This document shows positions 16,760 to 28,509 of a stretch of DNA of 64,000 bases, piece by piece. This DNA comes from Oscillospiraceae bacterium. Its GTDB lineage: Bacteria > Bacillota > Clostridia > Oscillospirales > Ruminococcaceae. The stretch is taken from contig JAFWQJ010000033.1 of NCBI GenBank assembly GCA_017545185.1, forward strand, positions 62,001 to 126,000, in the 5' to 3' direction. The notes beneath the pieces were generated by a model that made no database searches, was not told the DNA's origin, and saw nothing but the letters and a program-made list of their open reading frames with translations. Each line of letters starts with the position of its first letter. Position 1 is the first letter of the stretch. The position numbers and the translations under genes were made by a program.

Positions 16760-19444
16760 TTATTCGTCACCGGATTCCTCTCCGGCTTCTTCCTCCGCTT
16801 CATCGTCCGGCTCTGCGGGCTCCTCAGGCTGTGCAGCCTCAGCCGTTTCCTCTGCGGCAGCCTCTGCCTCCTGTGCCTGCAGCTCCTCCTCGGAAAGCTG
16901 CTCGACCTCGGTGATCTCGGCGTCGTCCTCATGCTCGGTGCGCGTGAAGGACATGACTCTGCCGTCCTCGGAAACGCGCATCACGCGGACGCCCTTCGCG
17001 ATCCTGCCCATGATGCGGATATCGCTCGTGCGGATGCGGATGATGATGCCGTCGCTCGAAATCATCATGATATCGTCGGTTTCGTCCACGACCTTGATGC
17101 CGCAGACCTTGCCGCGCTCGTCATCCGGCTTGTAATTCGTGATGCCGAAGCCGCCGCGGTTCTGAATGCGGTAGCTCTCGATATCGGTGCGCTTGCCGAA
17201 GCCCTTTTCCGTGACGGTCAGCAGCGCCGCGCCCTCGCGGACACGCGCCATGGAGACGATCTCGTCATCGCCGCGCAGCTTCATGATGCGCACGCCGTGG
17301 GCGCTTCTGCCCTGCGGACGGATGCAGGTCTCCTCCACGCGGATCGCCATGCCGTCTCTGGTGGCCACGATCAGCTGATCGGAGCCGCCCGTGATGCGGA
17401 CGCCCTCGATCTCGTCGCCTTCTTCGAGCTTGATCGCGATCAGGCCGTTTTTGCGGACATTTTTGTATGCAGGCAGCGCGGTCCGCTTGATCTTGCCGTT
17501 CTTCGTGACGATCACGATATAGCTTTCGTCATTGAACTCGCTGACCTTCATCATCGCCGCGATCTTTTCATTTTCGGCAAGCGGCAGCATATTGACGATG
17601 TTCGTGCCCTTGGAATCCTTGCCGCCCATCGGGATCTCATAGCATTTGAGATCGAACATGATGCCCCTGTTCGTGAAGAACAGCACATGGTCATGGCTGG
17701 AGCCGACGAACATCTCGGAGACAAAGTCCTCCTCACGCTGCTTCATGCCGGTGACGCCTCTGCCGCCGCGGCGCTGTGATTTGTACACCGCCAGCGGAAC
17801 ACGCTTGATATAGCCGAAATTCGTGTATGTGACGACGCAGTCCTCGACCGGGATCAGATCCTCGATATCCATTTCGCCGCTGATGCTCTCGATCTGCGTT
17901 CTGCGCTCGTCGCCGAACTTGCCGCGGATCTCCTCGAGATCGTCGCGGATGATGCCGAGCACGCGCTCTCTGTGTGCGAGGATATCGCGCAGATCGTTGA
18001 TCTTTTCACAGAGCGACAGCACCTCGTTGAGAATCTTGTCGCGTTCCAGACCGGTCAGCTGACCGAGACGCATCTGCACGATCGCGTCAGCCTGTGCGTC
18101 GGAAAGTCCGACCGATGCATATTCCTTCTCAGACGGATCGACCGTGCCGCCCATTGCTGCGCGGTAGCCCGGGTCGTCCAGCAGCGTATGAAGATCGACA
18201 TTTGCAAAGCGCTCGATCAGGCGCTGCTTGCCCTCCGGGATCGTCTTGGACGAACGCAGGATCTCAACGACCTCGTCGATGAAGTCCAGCGCCACGACAA
18301 AGCCCTGCAGGATATGCGCACGCTCTCTCGCCTTGCGGAGATCGAAACGGCAGGCACGCTGCACGACGTCGATCTGATGATCGAGATAATACTGCAGGAT
18401 CTCTTTCAGGGAGAGCTCCTTCGGGATGCCGTTGACCAGTGCCAGGTTGATGACGCCGTAGGTATCCTGCAGCTGGGTATAGCGGAACAGCTGATTGAGG
18501 ATCAGGTTCGCATTTGCGTCCTTTTTCAGTTCAATGCAGATGCGCAGACCCTGACGGTCGGATTCGTCGCGGATATCGTGGATGCCCTCGACGCGCTTTT
18601 CCTTTGCCAGCTCCGCGATCGACTTGATGAGCTCCGCCTTGTTGACCATGTACGGGATCTCCGTGACGATGATGCACTGGCGGTTCTTGATCTCGGTGAT
18701 CTCGGTCTTGGAGCGGACCGTCAGCTTGCCGCGGCCGGTCGCATAGGCTGCGCGGAGTCCCGCTCTGCCCATGATGATGCCGCCGGTCGGGAAGTCCGGC
18801 CCCTTGATGAAGGTCATCAGCTGTTCGAGCGTCGCGTCCGGATTCTCGATCAGATAATCAAGGCCGTCAATGACCTCGCCGAGATTGTGCGGCGGGATAT
18901 GCGACGCCATGCCGACCGCGATGCCCTCCGAGCCGTTGACCAGCAGATTCGGGAATCTTGCCGGCAGCACGGACGGCTCCTTCAGACGGTCGTCGTAGTT
19001 CGACTGGAAGTCAACCGTTTCCTTCTGGATATCCGTCAGCATGTTGACGGACATTTTTGTCATTTTCGCTTCGGTATAACGGTAAGCGGCAGGCGGGTCG
19101 CCGTCCACGGAGCCGAAGTTTCCGTGACCGTCCACCAGCGGATACCGCATGGAAAAGCTCTGCGCCAGACGCACCAATGCCATATAGACGGATGCATCGC
19201 CGTGCGGGTGATACTCACCGAGCACGGTACCGACGATGTCCGCGCACTTACGGTACGGCTTATCCGGCGTCAGGCTTTTTTCAAAAAGCGTATACAGGAT
19301 GCGGCGGTGCACCGGCTTTAAGCCGTCCCGCACATCCGGCAGCGCACGGGAGGTGATAACGGACATCGAATACGCAAGGAACGATGAGCGCATTTCCTCC
19401 TCAATATCGCGGTGAATCATGATTGCATTGCTTGTATCGTACAA
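16760..19444 (-). CDS. gyrA: DNA gyrase subunit A
   Basis: 894 residues. Breakage-reunion domain with catalytic Tyr123 ([10 protein letters not shown]), HPHGD at 79-83, and a six-bladed C-terminal DNA-wrapping domain carrying the GyrA box QRRGGRG. A long acidic C-terminal tail (from about 845, E/A-rich) is present. The start is TTG at 19444, 8 nt from a perfect AAAGGAGG. The QRDR helix reads [11 protein letters not shown], so the positions equal to E. coli Ser83 and Asp87 are Ala and Met. It follows the two YcxB-like genes. Confidence 0.95.
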   Translation of the reverse strand: MYDTSNAIMIHRDIEEEMRSSFLAYSMSVITSRALPDVRDGLKPVHRRILYTLFEKSLTPDKPYRKCADIVGTVLGEYHPHGDASVYMALVRLAQSFSMRYPLVDGHGNFGSVDGDPPAAYRYTEAKMTKMSVNMLTDIQKETVDFQSNYDDRLKEPSVLPARFPNLLVNGSEGIAVGMASHIPPHNLGEVIDGLDYLIENPDATLEQLMTFIKGPDFPTGGIIMGRAGLRAAYATGRGKLTVRSKTEITEIKNRQCIIVTEIPYMVNKAELIKSIAELAKEKRVEGIHDIRDESDRQGLRICIELKKDANANLILNQLFRYTQLQDTYGVINLALVNGIPKELSLKEILQYYLDHQIDVVQRACRFDLRKARERAHILQGFVVALDFIDEVVEILRSSKTIPEGKQRLIERFANVDLHTLLDDPGYRAAMGGTVDPSEKEYASVGLSDAQADAIVQMRLGQLTGLERDKILNEVLSLCEKINDLRDILAHRERVLGIIRDDLEEIRGKFGDERRTQIESISGEMDIEDLIPVEDCVVTYTNFGYIKRVPLAVYKSQRRGGRGVTGMKQREEDFVSEMFVGSSHDHVLFFTNRGIMFDLKCYEIPMGGKDSKGTNIVNMLPLAENEKIAAMMKVSEFNDESYIVIVTKNGKIKRTALPAYKNVRKNGLIAIKLEEGDEIEGVRITGGSDQLIVATRDGMAIRVEETCIRPQGRSAHGVRIMKLRGDDEIVSMARVREGAALLTVTEKGFGKRTDIESYRIQNRGGFGITNYKPDDERGKVCGIKVVDETDDIMMISSDGIIIRIRTSDIRIMGRIAKGVRVMRVSEDGRVMSFTRTEHEDDAEITEVEQLSEEELQAQEAEAAAEETAEAAQPEEPAEPDDEAEEEAGEESGDE

Positions 19445-19458
19445 GGCGGTTGCCTCCT

Positions 19459-20085
19459 TTATGCGTTACAAAGCTGCTTCAGCTTTGCGATTTCGTCGTC
19501 GGAAAAATCCTTCTTCGGGATCACGTAGAAATTCTGTTTCACAACATATGCCATAAAATATTCCGGAAATTCCAGTATCTTCAGACCCGTACCGAACGGC
19601 AGCTCCGTCGGCGGGATCTGTTCTGCATCCGCAGGCTCCTCCGGGAACAACTGCTGGAATCCGTTTTCCGGTTTTTCCTCCGCGGCAGATGTTTCCGGCT
19701 CCGGTTCTGCGGGCGTTTCCTCTGCGGCAGGCTTCGGCGCATCCTTTGTGCGGATCACAAGCCCCTCGTCATAGACGGAAAGCTCGTAGGTATCCTGCTC
19801 GACATCCTTCAGAGCCTCATGCACCGAGCGGCGCAGCTTGAACGTCTTATACCAGCGCACCAGAATGATCGCGACACACGCGACGATCAGCAGATAGGCA
19901 AGCGTCTGCGAAGTGTCCTTCAGGGCTGCGTGCACATAGACGCCCGCGATCGCGAGCAGTACGGCTGTCAGCAGGATATTCTGCGGATATACGTATTTTT
20001 TCTGGAATGCACGGAATGCATCGTCGAACATGGCAAGCGGGATATGATAGCTGCGGGTCAGGATCGGTTTTCCGGATTTATTCAT
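19459..20085 (-). CDS. YcxB-like membrane protein (second of a pair)
   Basis: 208 residues: two adjacent membrane helices near the start (about 40-58 and 60-78), then a cytosolic region with a Glu/Pro/Ala-rich spacer and a C-terminal YcxB-like end (QNFYVIPKKDFSDDEIAKLKQL). Function unknown. It overlaps the preceding paralogue by 8 nt and lies directly before gyrA. The longer frame upstream belongs to the neighbour's reading frame shadow. Confidence 0.65.
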   Translation of the reverse strand: MNKSGKPILTRSYHIPLAMFDDAFRAFQKKYVYPQNILLTAVLLAIAGVYVHAALKDTSQTLAYLLIVACVAIILVRWYKTFKLRRSVHEALKDVEQDTYELSVYDEGLVIRTKDAPKPAAEETPAEPEPETSAAEEKPENGFQQLFPEEPADAEQIPPTELPFGTGLKILEFPEYFMAYVVKQNFYVIPKKDFSDDEIAKLKQLCNA

Positions 20086-20956
20086 CCTCTGCTTCCTCCG
20101 CTTCTGCTGATTCCTTGGCTTCCTCCGCGATGATGCGCTCCCATTCGCTGTCCACATCGAGCTCCGGCAGATCGACGACCTCGGTATGCTCCGCCTCCAG
20201 CTCTGCGTCGGCCTCGGCATCGTATTCCTCGAGTGCTTCTTCCGCCTCGTCCTCGTCCATATCGACGCGGTGCCCGTCCGCATCGTAAAGATGCAGCTTG
20301 TTGACGCCGTAATACTTATCGCAGACCGCGGAAGTCATTGCGGCTTCGTCGATCTCGGTCTCCTCAGTTTCGCCCTCGATCATGGATTTCATTTCCAGCA
20401 GGTGATAGCCTCCGGAGCAGCGTTCCTTTGCAAATTCCTGGATCTTCTCAAGCTCCTGCTTTTTCAGATCCCGTTTCGGGATATACAGGAACTGGTTGAC
20501 GATCTTGCTCTCCGCAAACAGGAAGCCGCGCTCATTTTCGTAGGCGGTCAGGCTGACGGTCGAGATCTTTGTGGTCGCTTCCTCGATCTCGTCCGCATCC
20601 ATGCTCTCTGCTTCGTTTTCCTCGAAGATCTCCATGACGGTGATGCTGTGCGGATAGAACGAGGTCTCCCGCCATTCACCGAACTGCAGCTTATTGTTCG
20701 CGAGGAATTTCCGGTTGACCGGCACCAGCCAGTAGGAGACCGCGATGATGACGCAGCCGATCGCATAAAACACGAAGGTGATGTTTTTCAGGATGATCAG
20801 CAGTGCCAGACAGACCGCGCAGAGGATCGCGCAGATCACCAGTCCGCTGCTCTTATCCTTGCTGCGTTCGCACTCCATGTAGATCCGGAACACATCTTCA
20901 AAATCACGGTCGTTCAGCTTGCTCCGGACCGTCAGGAGCTTTTCTTCCTTTGCCAT
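20078..20956 (-). CDS. YcxB-like membrane protein (first of a pair)
   Basis: 292 residues with membrane helices at 39-57 and 61-79, a YcxB-like domain ending NQFLYIPKRDLKKQELEKI, and a strongly acidic tail over the last 70 residues. Function unknown. It is placed 42 nt after gyrB and overlaps the next paralogue, so both are probably transcribed with the gyrase genes. The pair shares the two-helix, PKRD/PKKD layout, suggesting tandem duplication. Confidence 0.68.
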   Translation of the reverse strand: MAKEEKLLTVRSKLNDRDFEDVFRIYMECERSKDKSSGLVICAILCAVCLALLIILKNITFVFYAIGCVIIAVSYWLVPVNRKFLANNKLQFGEWRETSFYPHSITVMEIFEENEAESMDADEIEEATTKISTVSLTAYENERGFLFAESKIVNQFLYIPKRDLKKQELEKIQEFAKERCSGGYHLLEMKSMIEGETEETEIDEAAMTSAVCDKYYGVNKLHLYDADGHRVDMDEDEAEEALEEYDAEADAELEAEHTEVVDLPELDVDSEWERIIAEEAKESAEAEEAEDE

Positions 20957-20998
20957 TGTTCTGTTTCCTTTTTCGTATTTTTATTCGGGAACGGTCAA

Positions 20999-23026
<2,028 letters not shown>

Positions 23027-23095
23027 TCAGCATCACCGGCTGGCCGGGAATGCAGAATTATCATTTTTTCGGAACGGATTAAATTTCATTTTTTT

Positions 23096-23203
23096 GGGAG
23101 CAGTTCCTTCACAGAAGGCGCGGACAGCGCCGTGTACCCGGAAAAACGGGAGCGCTTCGCAAAATGCTCCCGAAGGGGAACGGCTGTCGGCCCTGCCGAC
23201 CGC
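23096..23203 (-). repeat. Stop-anchored structured repeat (family R3), copy 2
   Basis: In the remB sense direction: TAAGC, stem GTCGGC-AGG-GCCGAC, stem GGGAGC/GCTCCC, then GGCGC/GCGCC, ending CTGCTCCC. Compared with 11840-11964, the last stem has changed from GCCGC/GCGGC to GGCGC/GCGCC with pairing kept. Confidence 0.65.
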
Positions 23204-23458
23204 TTAGAACAGTGTTTTTGCGCGCTTTTTCAGCGTGGCGACCGAGATCGACGAAATATACGCGACCTCCTCGCCGTTTTCCATGCACACCACAAAGCTT
23301 TTCGGCATCTCCGCGGAGACCTCCACGGCTCTGCCCTCTTTTTTCATCCGGTTCAGATACATGCGCGTATCCTGCCCGATCGTCGTATTTTCCAGATCAA
23401 ACACGCCGATGACCGTCGTGTCATTGATCGAAATGCTCTCGCCCAGATGGATATACAT
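23204..23458 (-). CDS. remB: RemB-like DUF370 regulator
   Basis: 84 residues of the DUF370/RemA-RemB family (MYIHLGESISI; VIGVFDLENTT; VAYISSISVATLKKR). Bacillus relatives are DNA-binding regulators of matrix genes or are co-encoded with recF. Its place between recF and gyrB is the same as in Bacillus subtilis. Start at 23458 behind AGGAGG. Its stop codon begins an R3 repeat. Confidence 0.85.
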   Translation of the reverse strand: MYIHLGESISINDTTVIGVFDLENTTIGQDTRMYLNRMKKEGRAVEVSAEMPKSFVVCMENGEEVAYISSISVATLKKRAKTLF

Positions 23459-23522
23459 AAAGCCTCCTGATATCGCGTCATACTGCCGTTTATCCGGATT
23501 TTTTGCCGATATTGCGCTCCGC

Positions 23523-24644
23523 TTACTGTTGTATCAGCGTGCCGTTTTCCATGTAATATGCATGTCCCTCCGGCACCTTTCCCACAGCCTCCGGCTGCGG
23601 CGTTGTCAGAAAGATCTGCATATCCTGCACGATCTCATACACAAGCTTCTGACGCTGCGCATCCAGCTCGCCCATGACGTCATCCAGCAAAATCACAGGT
23701 GTTTCATCCTTATTCTCATAAAAGACTGCCGCCTGCGCCAGCTTCAGAACAAGGGCAAGACTTTTCTGCTGCCCCTGCGAGCCGAAGTCCCGCACGGAAA
23801 GCCCGCCGATCCTGCAGGTGAAATCATCCCTGCCGGCACCCTTTGCCGTGAACCCGAGCCGGATATCGTCCGCCGCGGATCTCCGGAGCTGTTCATAATA
23901 ATATTGCTGCATCTCCGCCGTCGGCTTTTCCGGGATCTCCGAATTGCGGAACAGATTGGAATGATACCGGACGGAGAGCTTTTCGCTGCCGTCCGTGATG
24001 CGCGCATAAAGCTGCTCACAAACCGCCGAAAGCTGCTGCAGATATGCATATCTGAGACAGGTCAGCAGACTGCCGTGTGCGGCAAGCTGCAGATCCCAGT
24101 CTGCAAGATCACGTTCATGCGCCTTCCCGAGCTGGATCTGCTTCAGCACGGCATTGCGCTGTGCGGTCAGCTGATCGAACCGCCGCAGACAGCCGAGCAT
24201 CGCCGGCGTCAGCTGCGAGCCGCACAGATCCATGAAGCCGCGGCGCTTTTCCGGCCCGGAGCGGATCAGCTCCCGGTCATCCGGCGAAAAGCTCACGCAC
24301 TGAAACTGCGAGAACAGTCCGCTGCCGCCTTTCAGCGGCACGCCGTTCAGCAGGATCTTTTTTTGTTTGCCCTCACCGCGGGCAAGGTGGATCTGAACCT
24401 CCTGCTCCCGGCGGGAATCCCGGAACCGCATTTTCAGGTGCATGGCAGGGGACTTCATCCGGATATAATCCTTTTCCCTTGCGCCGCGGAAGCTCCGGCA
24501 GCCGGTACAGCTCCAGATCGCTTCCAGCAGGTTCGTCTTGCCCTGCGCATTGTTCCCGAAAATGAGATTCAGATCGGGCGCGGGCTTCATCCGGATATCC
24601 GTCAGATTCCGGAACCCGTCAACCTCTAACGATAAAACACGCAT
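23523..24644 (-). CDS. recF: DNA replication and repair protein RecF
   Basis: 373 residues. SMC-like ATPase that loads RecA at single-strand gaps. Walker A is FGNNAQGKTNLLEAI (29-43), the signature-like FGSQGQQKSLAL lies in the C-terminal third, and Walker B is VILLDDVMGELD. Start immediately follows the rlbA stop with no gap, consistent with translational coupling. Confidence 0.95.
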   Translation of the reverse strand: MRVLSLEVDGFRNLTDIRMKPAPDLNLIFGNNAQGKTNLLEAIWSCTGCRSFRGAREKDYIRMKSPAMHLKMRFRDSRREQEVQIHLARGEGKQKKILLNGVPLKGGSGLFSQFQCVSFSPDDRELIRSGPEKRRGFMDLCGSQLTPAMLGCLRRFDQLTAQRNAVLKQIQLGKAHERDLADWDLQLAAHGSLLTCLRYAYLQQLSAVCEQLYARITDGSEKLSVRYHSNLFRNSEIPEKPTAEMQQYYYEQLRRSAADDIRLGFTAKGAGRDDFTCRIGGLSVRDFGSQGQQKSLALVLKLAQAAVFYENKDETPVILLDDVMGELDAQRQKLVYEIVQDMQIFLTTPQPEAVGKVPEGHAYYMENGTLIQQ

Positions 24645-24878
24645 TTACGTTGTTTCTTCGAGCGGTGCCTCCACGGTGACGGCATAGTCCTCCACCGTGA
24701 CGGTATCGCCGTTGCGGATCTTCTTGCCGCGCATCGTGCAGACCTCGCCGTTCACTTTGACATGACCGTCCTGTATGATGCCCTTTGCCAGTCCGCCCGT
24801 ATCGACCAGACCGGCCAGCTTCATGAGCTGTTCCAGCTTGATGAACGGCGTGCGGATCTGAATATTGATCTGTTCCAT
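24645..24878 (-). CDS. rlbA: S4-domain RNA-binding protein RlbA/YaaA
   Basis: 77 residues, a single S4-type RNA-binding domain ([32 protein letters not shown]). It is the conserved small gene between dnaN and recF in Firmicutes; relatives are linked to ribosome assembly. Start at 24878, where the family begins; the longer frame is inside dnaN-side sequence and lacks a ribosome site. Confidence 0.9.
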   Translation of the reverse strand: MEQINIQIRTPFIKLEQLMKLAGLVDTGGLAKGIIQDGHVKVNGEVCTMRGKKIRNGDTVTVEDYAVTVEAPLEETT

Positions 24879-24897
24879 GCAGCGTTCCTTTCGGTGC

Positions 24898-26007
24898 TTA
24901 TCTTCTGACCTGAACCGGCATGATGACCGCGACAGAGCCGTCGCCGTCTGCTTCCATGACCTTGACCGCACGGTCTGCCGCCGTCAGGAACAGACGCACT
25001 CTGTCACCCTGCACGGCACGGACAGCCTCGAGCAGATACCGGTTATTGAAGCCGATGACCAGCTTTTCGCCGGTGATATCGCAGGAGATCTGGTCATCAA
25101 CGCTGCCGACGACATTCTGGCAGCTGATGAGCACGCGGTCCTCCTCGAACTGGAAGCGCACGGCTGTCTTGTTCTTTTCCGAGATCAGCAGGCCGCAGCG
25201 TTCCAGGCTGTCGATCAGCTCGCGGCGGTTCATCAGGACCTCGGTCTTTGCGTTTTCCGGAATGCTCCGGCGGTAGTTGATAAATTCACCGGCAAGCAGT
25301 CTGGTATAGACCGTGTACTTGCCGATCTCAAAGATCGCATGATGCTGGTCAAGGCGGATCGCGCACGGATGCTCGTTGTTTTCGTCATCCTCGAGCAGAT
25401 GCTGGATCTCGCGCAGCGCCTTTGCCGGAACGACGAACTTCATCGGCTCCTGACCCGGCAGCGGTTCGGTGCGCAGCGCCATGCGGTAATTATCCAGTGC
25501 AACGATGTTCAGCACATCGTCTGCCATTTCGATCAGTTCGCCGGTGAAGATCGGCTTGGTCTCATCGAGCGAAACGGCATAGATCGTCTGGTCGATCATA
25601 TTCTTCAGCAGGCTCTGCGGGATGACCGCGCCCTGCTGCTGTTCGACATCCGGCAGTTCCGGATATTCGTCTGCATTCATGCCGGCCAGCTGGCAGGATG
25701 TGCCGCCGCCGGTAATCGTGATCTTCAGTCTTTCGTCAGTCTCGATGACCAGAACGCCGTCCGGCATTCTGCGGATGATCTCGGAGAAGAAGCGGCTGTC
25801 AGCCAGCAGCATGCCTTCCTCCTCGACAGCCGCGGGGATCTGCGTGCGGATGCCGAGCTCCAGATCATAGCCGGTCAGCGACAGCTCCTGTCCCGAGGCA
25901 CAGATGCGGATCGCCGCAAGTGCTTCCATCGGTGTTTTGACGCTTGTTGCTTTTGCCACGTTCGGCAGAACTTCATAGAGGTCGTTTTTCTGACAGGTGA
26001 TCTTCAT
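24898..26007 (-). CDS. dnaN: DNA polymerase III beta sliding clamp
   Basis: 369 residues with the three-domain clamp pattern, starting [17 protein letters not shown] and ending with the family C-terminal VIMPVQVR. It forms a ring on DNA that tethers polymerase and partner proteins. Start at 26007 with AAAGGA about 9 nt upstream; a 58-codon upstream extension runs into the origin region and is rejected. Confidence 0.96.
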   Translation of the reverse strand: MKITCQKNDLYEVLPNVAKATSVKTPMEALAAIRICASGQELSLTGYDLELGIRTQIPAAVEEEGMLLADSRFFSEIIRRMPDGVLVIETDERLKITITGGGTSCQLAGMNADEYPELPDVEQQQGAVIPQSLLKNMIDQTIYAVSLDETKPIFTGELIEMADDVLNIVALDNYRMALRTEPLPGQEPMKFVVPAKALREIQHLLEDDENNEHPCAIRLDQHHAIFEIGKYTVYTRLLAGEFINYRRSIPENAKTEVLMNRRELIDSLERCGLLISEKNKTAVRFQFEEDRVLISCQNVVGSVDDQISCDITGEKLVIGFNNRYLLEAVRAVQGDRVRLFLTAADRAVKVMEADGDGSVAVIMPVQVRR

Positions 26008-26564
26008 CTGGATCGTTCCTTTCGGTTTCAGATTTTCTGCGGCGGATTTCCACAAGGGATGTTTTCCGCGACCGGAGCAGTCCGGTATCGGATAATAGGT
26101 ATTTTTCAGGAGCCGCAGTAGGGGGTGTGGAAATGTTGAGAGGCAGAAGCGGCAGTCAGAGAATGCCTGCTGCAGCCGCAAAAAACGAACTGCGCGGATG
26201 CCTCGGATCTTTCCACGGCCGCAGTTGAGTGATTGTGGAGTATGTGGACAGAAGAAAATGACAAAAAGGCAACAGTTTGAAAAGTGGAAACTCCGGAAAT
26301 AATTGTTGAAAACTTCGTTGAAAGTGTGAATACTCGGAGTATATCGCTATGTTTTCAACATCCGCAGGGTGGAGAACAGGAAAATGCCCGCAGATACAGG
26401 GTCACTTTTCAACATTTTATTCAACAGCTGTTGAAACATTCAAAATCGAACAAATGCTCCCTGTAACCATTTTGTCATATTTTCCGGACGGTTGAATTTA
26501 CCGTTTTTGACACCGTTCGGTAAAATTCTGTCAATTGCACAAAGAAGTGGAAAAGTCCGGAATA
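26008..26564. other. Candidate replication origin, dnaA-dnaN intergenic region
   Basis: 557 bp without a gene. A cluster of TGTTGAAAA-type nonamers lies at 26304-26312, 26316-26324 (CGTTGAAAG), 26352-26360, 26406-26414, 26418-26426 and 26429-26437; the last two form a perfect 16-bp palindrome (26420-26435). Further TGTGGA-type sites lie at 26234, 26243 and TTTCCACA near 26046. These differ from the E. coli-type TTATCCACA box. AT-rich stretches at about 26411-26480 could be the unwinding region. The location beside dnaA and dnaN makes oriC likely, but function is inference. Confidence 0.7.
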
Positions 26565-27926
26565 TTATTTTCCGGAACCGTCGCGGATCGTCTTGGTGAT
26601 CGTTTCGATCGCATCGCGGAGGTTCGTATCCTTCTTCATATTTTTCTCGACATACTTGACCGCATATACAATAGTAGAGTGATCGCGGTTGCCGAATTCC
26701 TCGCCGATCGCGGCCAGTGTCATCTGTGTGATCTCATGCACCAGATAGATCGCGACCTTGCGGGCATTGGAGATCTGCTGCGAGCGCTTCTTTGAGCGGA
26801 TGTCATCCGCGGTGACGCCGTACAGGTTGGAGACCTCCTGAATGATGTTCTCGACCGTGACCGGTGTCGGCTGTTCGTCCGTCAGGATATCGCGGATGAC
26901 ATTCTGCGCCATGGAGATCGACGGCGAAGAATCCGCAAAGGACTTCATGGCGTTCAGACGCTTGACCGCGCCCTCCAGCTGACGGATATTCGTTTTCAGA
27001 CGGTTCGCGATAAATTCCGCGACATCATCCGGAATATTGAGATCGAGCAGCTCTGCCTTGCGGCGGATGATCGCAACTCTCGTTTCAAAGTCCGGCATCG
27101 AGATATCGGTGATCAGTCCGGATTCAAAGCGTGTGCGGATGCGGTCCTCCAGAATCTTGATATCGCGCGGCGGACGGTCGGATGTCAGAACGATCTGTCT
27201 GCCGGCGGAATGCAGAATATTGAAGGTGTGGAAAAATTCTTCCTGTGTGGATTCCTTGCCGCTGATGAACTGCACATCGTCAACCAGCAGCACATCCGCA
27301 GTGCGGTATTTCTCATGGAACTGGGAGGTATCCTTTTTCTGCTGGATCGCTTCGATCAGCTCATTCGTGAAGGTCTCGCCGGTGACATAAATGATCTTCA
27401 TGTCCGGATTGCGCTTCTTCATCTCATGGGAGATCGCAGTCAGCAGATGCGTCTTGCCGAGACCGGACGGACCGTAGATAAACAGCGGATTATAGGTATT
27501 GCCGTTGTTGTCGCCGCGCGCGATGCTCGTGCAGGCTGCATAGGCAAACTGGTTCGAGCCGCCGACGATGAACGTATCAAAGGTATACGCATATTCGCCG
27601 TCCTTGATGGTCTTTTCCAGTGCATCTGCGGTGTTCTGATCCTGCTCGGCAGCATCGGCCGCATCGTCGGTGCCGTTCTGCACAAGGAGGCGGAGCTGTA
27701 CCGGGAAGCCGAGGATCTGCTCAAAGCCCTCCTGCAGCAAATGCGCGTAATTGTTGTTGACGACAAGGCGCTGAAAATCGGAAGCACAATAAAAAACAGC
27801 GTCTGTTCCCTCCAGACGCGCAGGCTTCAGCGTATCCAGCCAGAGATTCCGTGCAATGTCGCCGACTTTTCCGTTCTTTGTGCAGTATGCCTTGACAGCA
27901 TCAAACACTTCTTCAAAGGAATTCAA
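26565..27926 (-). CDS. dnaA: Chromosomal replication initiator DnaA
   Basis: 453 residues. Domain I (about 1-75), a short Asp/Ala-rich linker, AAA+ domain with Walker A YGPSGLGKTHL and Walker B LLVDDVQFISG, and the DNA-binding domain IV with the signature RDHSTIVYAVKYVEKN. It binds DnaA boxes and opens oriC. The frame continues far upstream, but the likely start is TTG at 27926 (10 nt from GAGGA), giving MNSFEEVFDAV; GTG at 27935 is nearly fused to the ribosome site and is the alternative. It has a clear promoter at 28039-28067. Confidence 0.93.
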   Translation of the reverse strand: MNSFEEVFDAVKAYCTKNGKVGDIARNLWLDTLKPARLEGTDAVFYCASDFQRLVVNNNYAHLLQEGFEQILGFPVQLRLLVQNGTDDAADAAEQDQNTADALEKTIKDGEYAYTFDTFIVGGSNQFAYAACTSIARGDNNGNTYNPLFIYGPSGLGKTHLLTAISHEMKKRNPDMKIIYVTGETFTNELIEAIQQKKDTSQFHEKYRTADVLLVDDVQFISGKESTQEEFFHTFNILHSAGRQIVLTSDRPPRDIKILEDRIRTRFESGLITDISMPDFETRVAIIRRKAELLDLNIPDDVAEFIANRLKTNIRQLEGAVKRLNAMKSFADSSPSISMAQNVIRDILTDEQPTPVTVENIIQEVSNLYGVTADDIRSKKRSQQISNARKVAIYLVHEITQMTLAAIGEEFGNRDHSTIVYAVKYVEKNMKKDTNLRDAIETITKTIRDGSGK

Positions 27927-28038
27927 TCTGTTCACATCCTCATTTCTATATTTAACAAATACACATCCCGTCCTGCACGGAAACAGCGGCGTTTTTCGGG
28001 CTGAAAAGCCGGATTTCGTGCAGTCGTATACACGATAT

Positions 28039-28067
28039 ATTATAGCATAATGCGAAGATAATTTCAA
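28039..28067 (-). promoter_or_regulatory. dnaA promoter
   Basis: Minus strand TTGAAA (28067-28062), 17-nt spacer, TATAAT (28044-28039), about 110 nt from the dnaA start. No canonical DnaA box was seen next to it. Confidence 0.75.
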
Positions 28068-28417
28068 GCGATTCGCAGAATCATTGGCGGTTTATACAAA
28101 AGGTCGCAGGGGAAGCAAGGGATATTTATAAAACGGCTTCAGCGGCCTTTTTTGTTATGTTTTTTTGCTTTGGAACGCCCTTCGGACACGCTTCCGGAGA
28201 TCGTATTTCCGGTCACCCGCATGTAAAATCATATATCCGGAACATGTGACGCAGTCAGCCGGTTTGTCGTCAGAACAGTCAGAGGGTCCGTGCTTTTTTT
28301 GCGGAAACATTCCCCGCCGGACGGATGTGCAGGCAGTCTCCGGCAGGGGGACAGCCCGGTTTTTGCGCCCGCGCTCCCTTTCGGTGCGGAAATGCAGTAT
28401 TTTTTTCAAAAAACCTC

Positions 28418-28446
28418 TTGTAAAATCGCGCGGAATCATGTATAAT
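28418..28446 (+). promoter_or_regulatory. Promoter of the YfhO-SHOCT gene
   Basis: TTGTAA (28418-28423), 17-nt spacer, TATAAT (28441-28446). The rest of the dnaA-yfhO divergent region (28070-28417) shows no gene; its only visible structure is a short GGC/GCC hairpin followed by TTTTTT at about 28133-28155. Confidence 0.7.
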
Positions 28447-28509
28447 AGTAGAGTATGCTCTTTATTCGTGTACGGACGAATAGAAAGGCAAAGGTAAAGG
28501 AGGAATTTG

